DNA of 64,000 nucleotides from an uncultured cyanobacterium. Its GTDB lineage: Bacteria; Cyanobacteriota; Cyanobacteriia; Cyanobacteriales; Microcystaceae. Positions 62,875 through 64,000 of the stretch are shown in pieces (the first letter of the stretch is position 1; each line of letters starts with the position of its first letter). The notes below the pieces were generated by a model that saw only the letters and a list, made by a program, of their open reading frames with translations, did not search any database and was not told the DNA's origin. The DNA is taken from positions 1 to 64,000 of the forward strand of contig CAISPN010000087.1 of NCBI GenBank assembly GCA_903887375.1. The letters run 5' to 3'. The translations under genes and the position numbers were made by a program.

Positions 62875-63786
62875 GGATCTAACCATTGGAAGAGAATCTA
62901 TAACCATACCGGTGCACATGAGCATGACATAAAAGATCGAAAACTTAAAAAGAGACTTGGCTAATGTTCTATCTGTGGGACCTTGTTTAAGCTGCCATGC
63001 CTTCTTAATAAACAAGTAACCCAAAGTAAGAGCAAAGAAACCATAAACTGGACCTAAAACCCCCAAAGGATAGATAAAAGCAAAGCTCAAAGGCACTACC
63101 AAAAGAGTGTAGAACCATATTCCCTGGACAGTTTTTTGCTCACCTGCAACTACCGGCAGCATAGGAACATGAACTTGAGCATAGTCATCTTTGAGCATCA
63201 AAGCTAGAGACCAAAAATGCGGAGGTGTCCAGAGAAAGATAAACAAAAACAACAACCAAGCAGCGCTAGAAAGATCACCTGTCACAGCTGCCCAGCCAAC
63301 TAACGGGGGAATAGAGCCTGCAGCTCCGCCAATGACAATATTTTGAGTAGTATTGCGTTTGAGCAGATGGGTGTAGATCAGCATATAGAAAACAATGCCA
63401 GTCATTGAGAGCAAAGCGCTCAGAAGATTTACCCACAGAGTGAGAATTGAAAAAGAAGCTAAACCCAAAACCAAAGCAAAAATAAGAGCATGCAGAGGCT
63501 GCACCCTACCAGAGGGAATTGGCCTGCTTCTGGTACGCTCCATGGTGTAGTCAATATCCCTGTCATAGATACAATTGAGAGTCTGGGCAGAGGCTGCAGC
63601 TAAAGTTCCACCGACAAGAGTTAATAGAAGCTTGATTGGATCAACTTGACCATTTGAGGCTATCCACATAGAGGCCGCTGTGGTGATCAAAAGTAAAGGA
63701 ATAATACGCGGCTTGGTTAATTGATAGTAGCTTTTGCAAACCTCTAATATATTTTGATTTAATCTGATAAATGGTGTATCAATCAT
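62833..63786 (-). CDS. ctaB: Protoheme IX farnesyltransferase (heme O synthase)
   Basis: A 317-residue UbiA-family membrane prenyltransferase with about nine helices. The diphosphate/Mg sites are NCIYDRDIDYTMERTRSRP and the later DDYAQVHVPMLPVVAGE, which are CyoE/CtaB hallmarks. It converts heme B to heme O for cytochrome oxidase. Its ATG overlaps the stop of ctaA by 4 bp. A 42-bp 3' overlap joins it to convergent cobQ. Confidence 0.95.
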   Translation of the reverse strand: MIDTPFIRLNQNILEVCKSYYQLTKPRIIPLLLITTAASMWIASNGQVDPIKLLLTLVGGTLAAASAQTLNCIYDRDIDYTMERTRSRPIPSGRVQPLHALIFALVLGLASFSILTLWVNLLSALLSMTGIVFYMLIYTHLLKRNTTQNIVIGGAAGSIPPLVGWAAVTGDLSSAAWLLFLFIFLWTPPHFWSLALMLKDDYAQVHVPMLPVVAGEQKTVQGIWFYTLLVVPLSFAFIYPLGVLGPVYGFFALTLGYLFIKKAWQLKQGPTDRTLAKSLFKFSIFYVMLMCTGMVIDSLPMVRSLVAICEQGLKSMV

Positions 63787-64000
63787 AGTTTTACCTCATA
63801 GGCATTACGATGAGCTAGGATGCTGAAAGCAACCAAAACTGACAATAACAATGCTGCTACAGTGTGATGGGCAACAGTCAGAGGCTCTACCTGAAGATGC
63901 AAACGCATAGTAGCAACTCCCAAGCAAATTTGTGTAACTAATAAAGCCATCGCCGCAAGGGCTAATTTTCGAACTATAGCAGAGCAATCTTGTCTGAAGC
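63783..64000 (-). CDS. ctaA: Heme A synthase, C-terminal part (truncated by window edge)
   Basis: On the minus strand the frame is open from the right edge to a TGA at 63785-63783. It encodes the last 71 or so residues of a membrane protein, including LLVTQICLGVATMRLHLQVEPLTVAHHTVAALLLS, typical of the COX15/CtaA C-terminus, with the His-His pair at a heme-ligand position. No start is in the window. The stop overlaps the ctaB start (ATGA), giving the usual ctaA-ctaB order for heme A synthesis. Confidence 0.85.
   Translation of the reverse strand, partial: FRQDCSAIVRKLALAAMALLVTQICLGVATMRLHLQVEPLTVAHHTVAALLLSVLVAFSILAHRNAYEVKL

Noticed and set aside
63805..63987. A 60-codon minus-strand frame near the right edge
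   Set aside because: It is out of frame with the heme A synthase C-terminus, which is the real coding frame there.
1..64000. tRNA, rRNA, transposase or integrase genes
   Set aside because: None recognised in the intergenic spaces or translations on reading; short spaces leave little room for them.

Overview
The window is an AT-rich cyanobacterial chromosome segment with almost no empty space. The case for a cyanobacterium rests on several gene types found together: zeta-carotene desaturase (crtQ) followed by its usual SRPBCC neighbour, a PedR-type redox LuxR regulator, a thylakoid-lumen-type pentapeptide protein, phylloquinone-type MenE, DUF3288, NarM, DevBCA, and a ParA/coiled-coil pair that looks like the carboxysome-positioning McdAB system. 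I saw no rRNA, tRNA, insertion sequence, prophage or CRISPR array. I cannot name the species.

Layout. 0-6.4 kb: housekeeping genes (carotenoid oxygenase, DUF3288, ABC-F ATPase, L28, oligopeptidase A). 6.4-8.8 kb: the least explained part. A GC-rich, self-pairing intergenic stretch (candidate RNA) precedes three co-directional genes: a membrane protein ending in a cysteine-free HMA-like domain, a TerB-like protein, and a 48-residue protein ending in 18 consecutive acidic residues, closed by a strong terminator. 8.8-13.8 kb: DevBCA exporter plus an amidohydrolase. 13.9-18 kb: GDP-sugar genes (gmd, fcl) with miaA, a DUF202 protein and ureF. 18-25.9 kb: ffh, a decayed alpha/beta-hydrolase fragment, an MscS channel, a B12-binding radical SAM enzyme, scpA, pdxH and menE. 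25.9-30.6 kb: a possible signalling relay made of a binding lipoprotein, a hybrid histidine kinase and a diguanylate cyclase. 30.6-35.5 kb: crtQ, a SRPBCC protein, pedR, a small beta-propeller lipoprotein and a divergent PEP-synthase-like protein.

35.5-53 kb is mainly cell-surface glycan and glycoprotein work: a 1453-residue four-part fusion (TIGR03032, GT4, TPR, GT41), a sulfatase, two membrane mannosyltransferase-like proteins, two GT2 enzymes, an epimerase and a repeat-built membrane protein. A molybdenum/nitrate group is embedded in it (narM, mobA and a MOSC gene with a textbook NtcA-type promoter). 52.9-64 kb: nucleosidase, CobN/ChlH-like chelatase, bulb-lectin protein, the McdAB-like pair, a MidA-type methyltransferase, a MATE exporter, cobQ, and ctaB with the truncated end of ctaA at the right edge.

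A recurring theme is compaction. Six convergent gene pairs overlap at their 3' ends (4 to 63 bp), and some divergent pairs are separated by only 20-40 bp. Function calls come from reading motifs in the translated sequence; no database search was possible.
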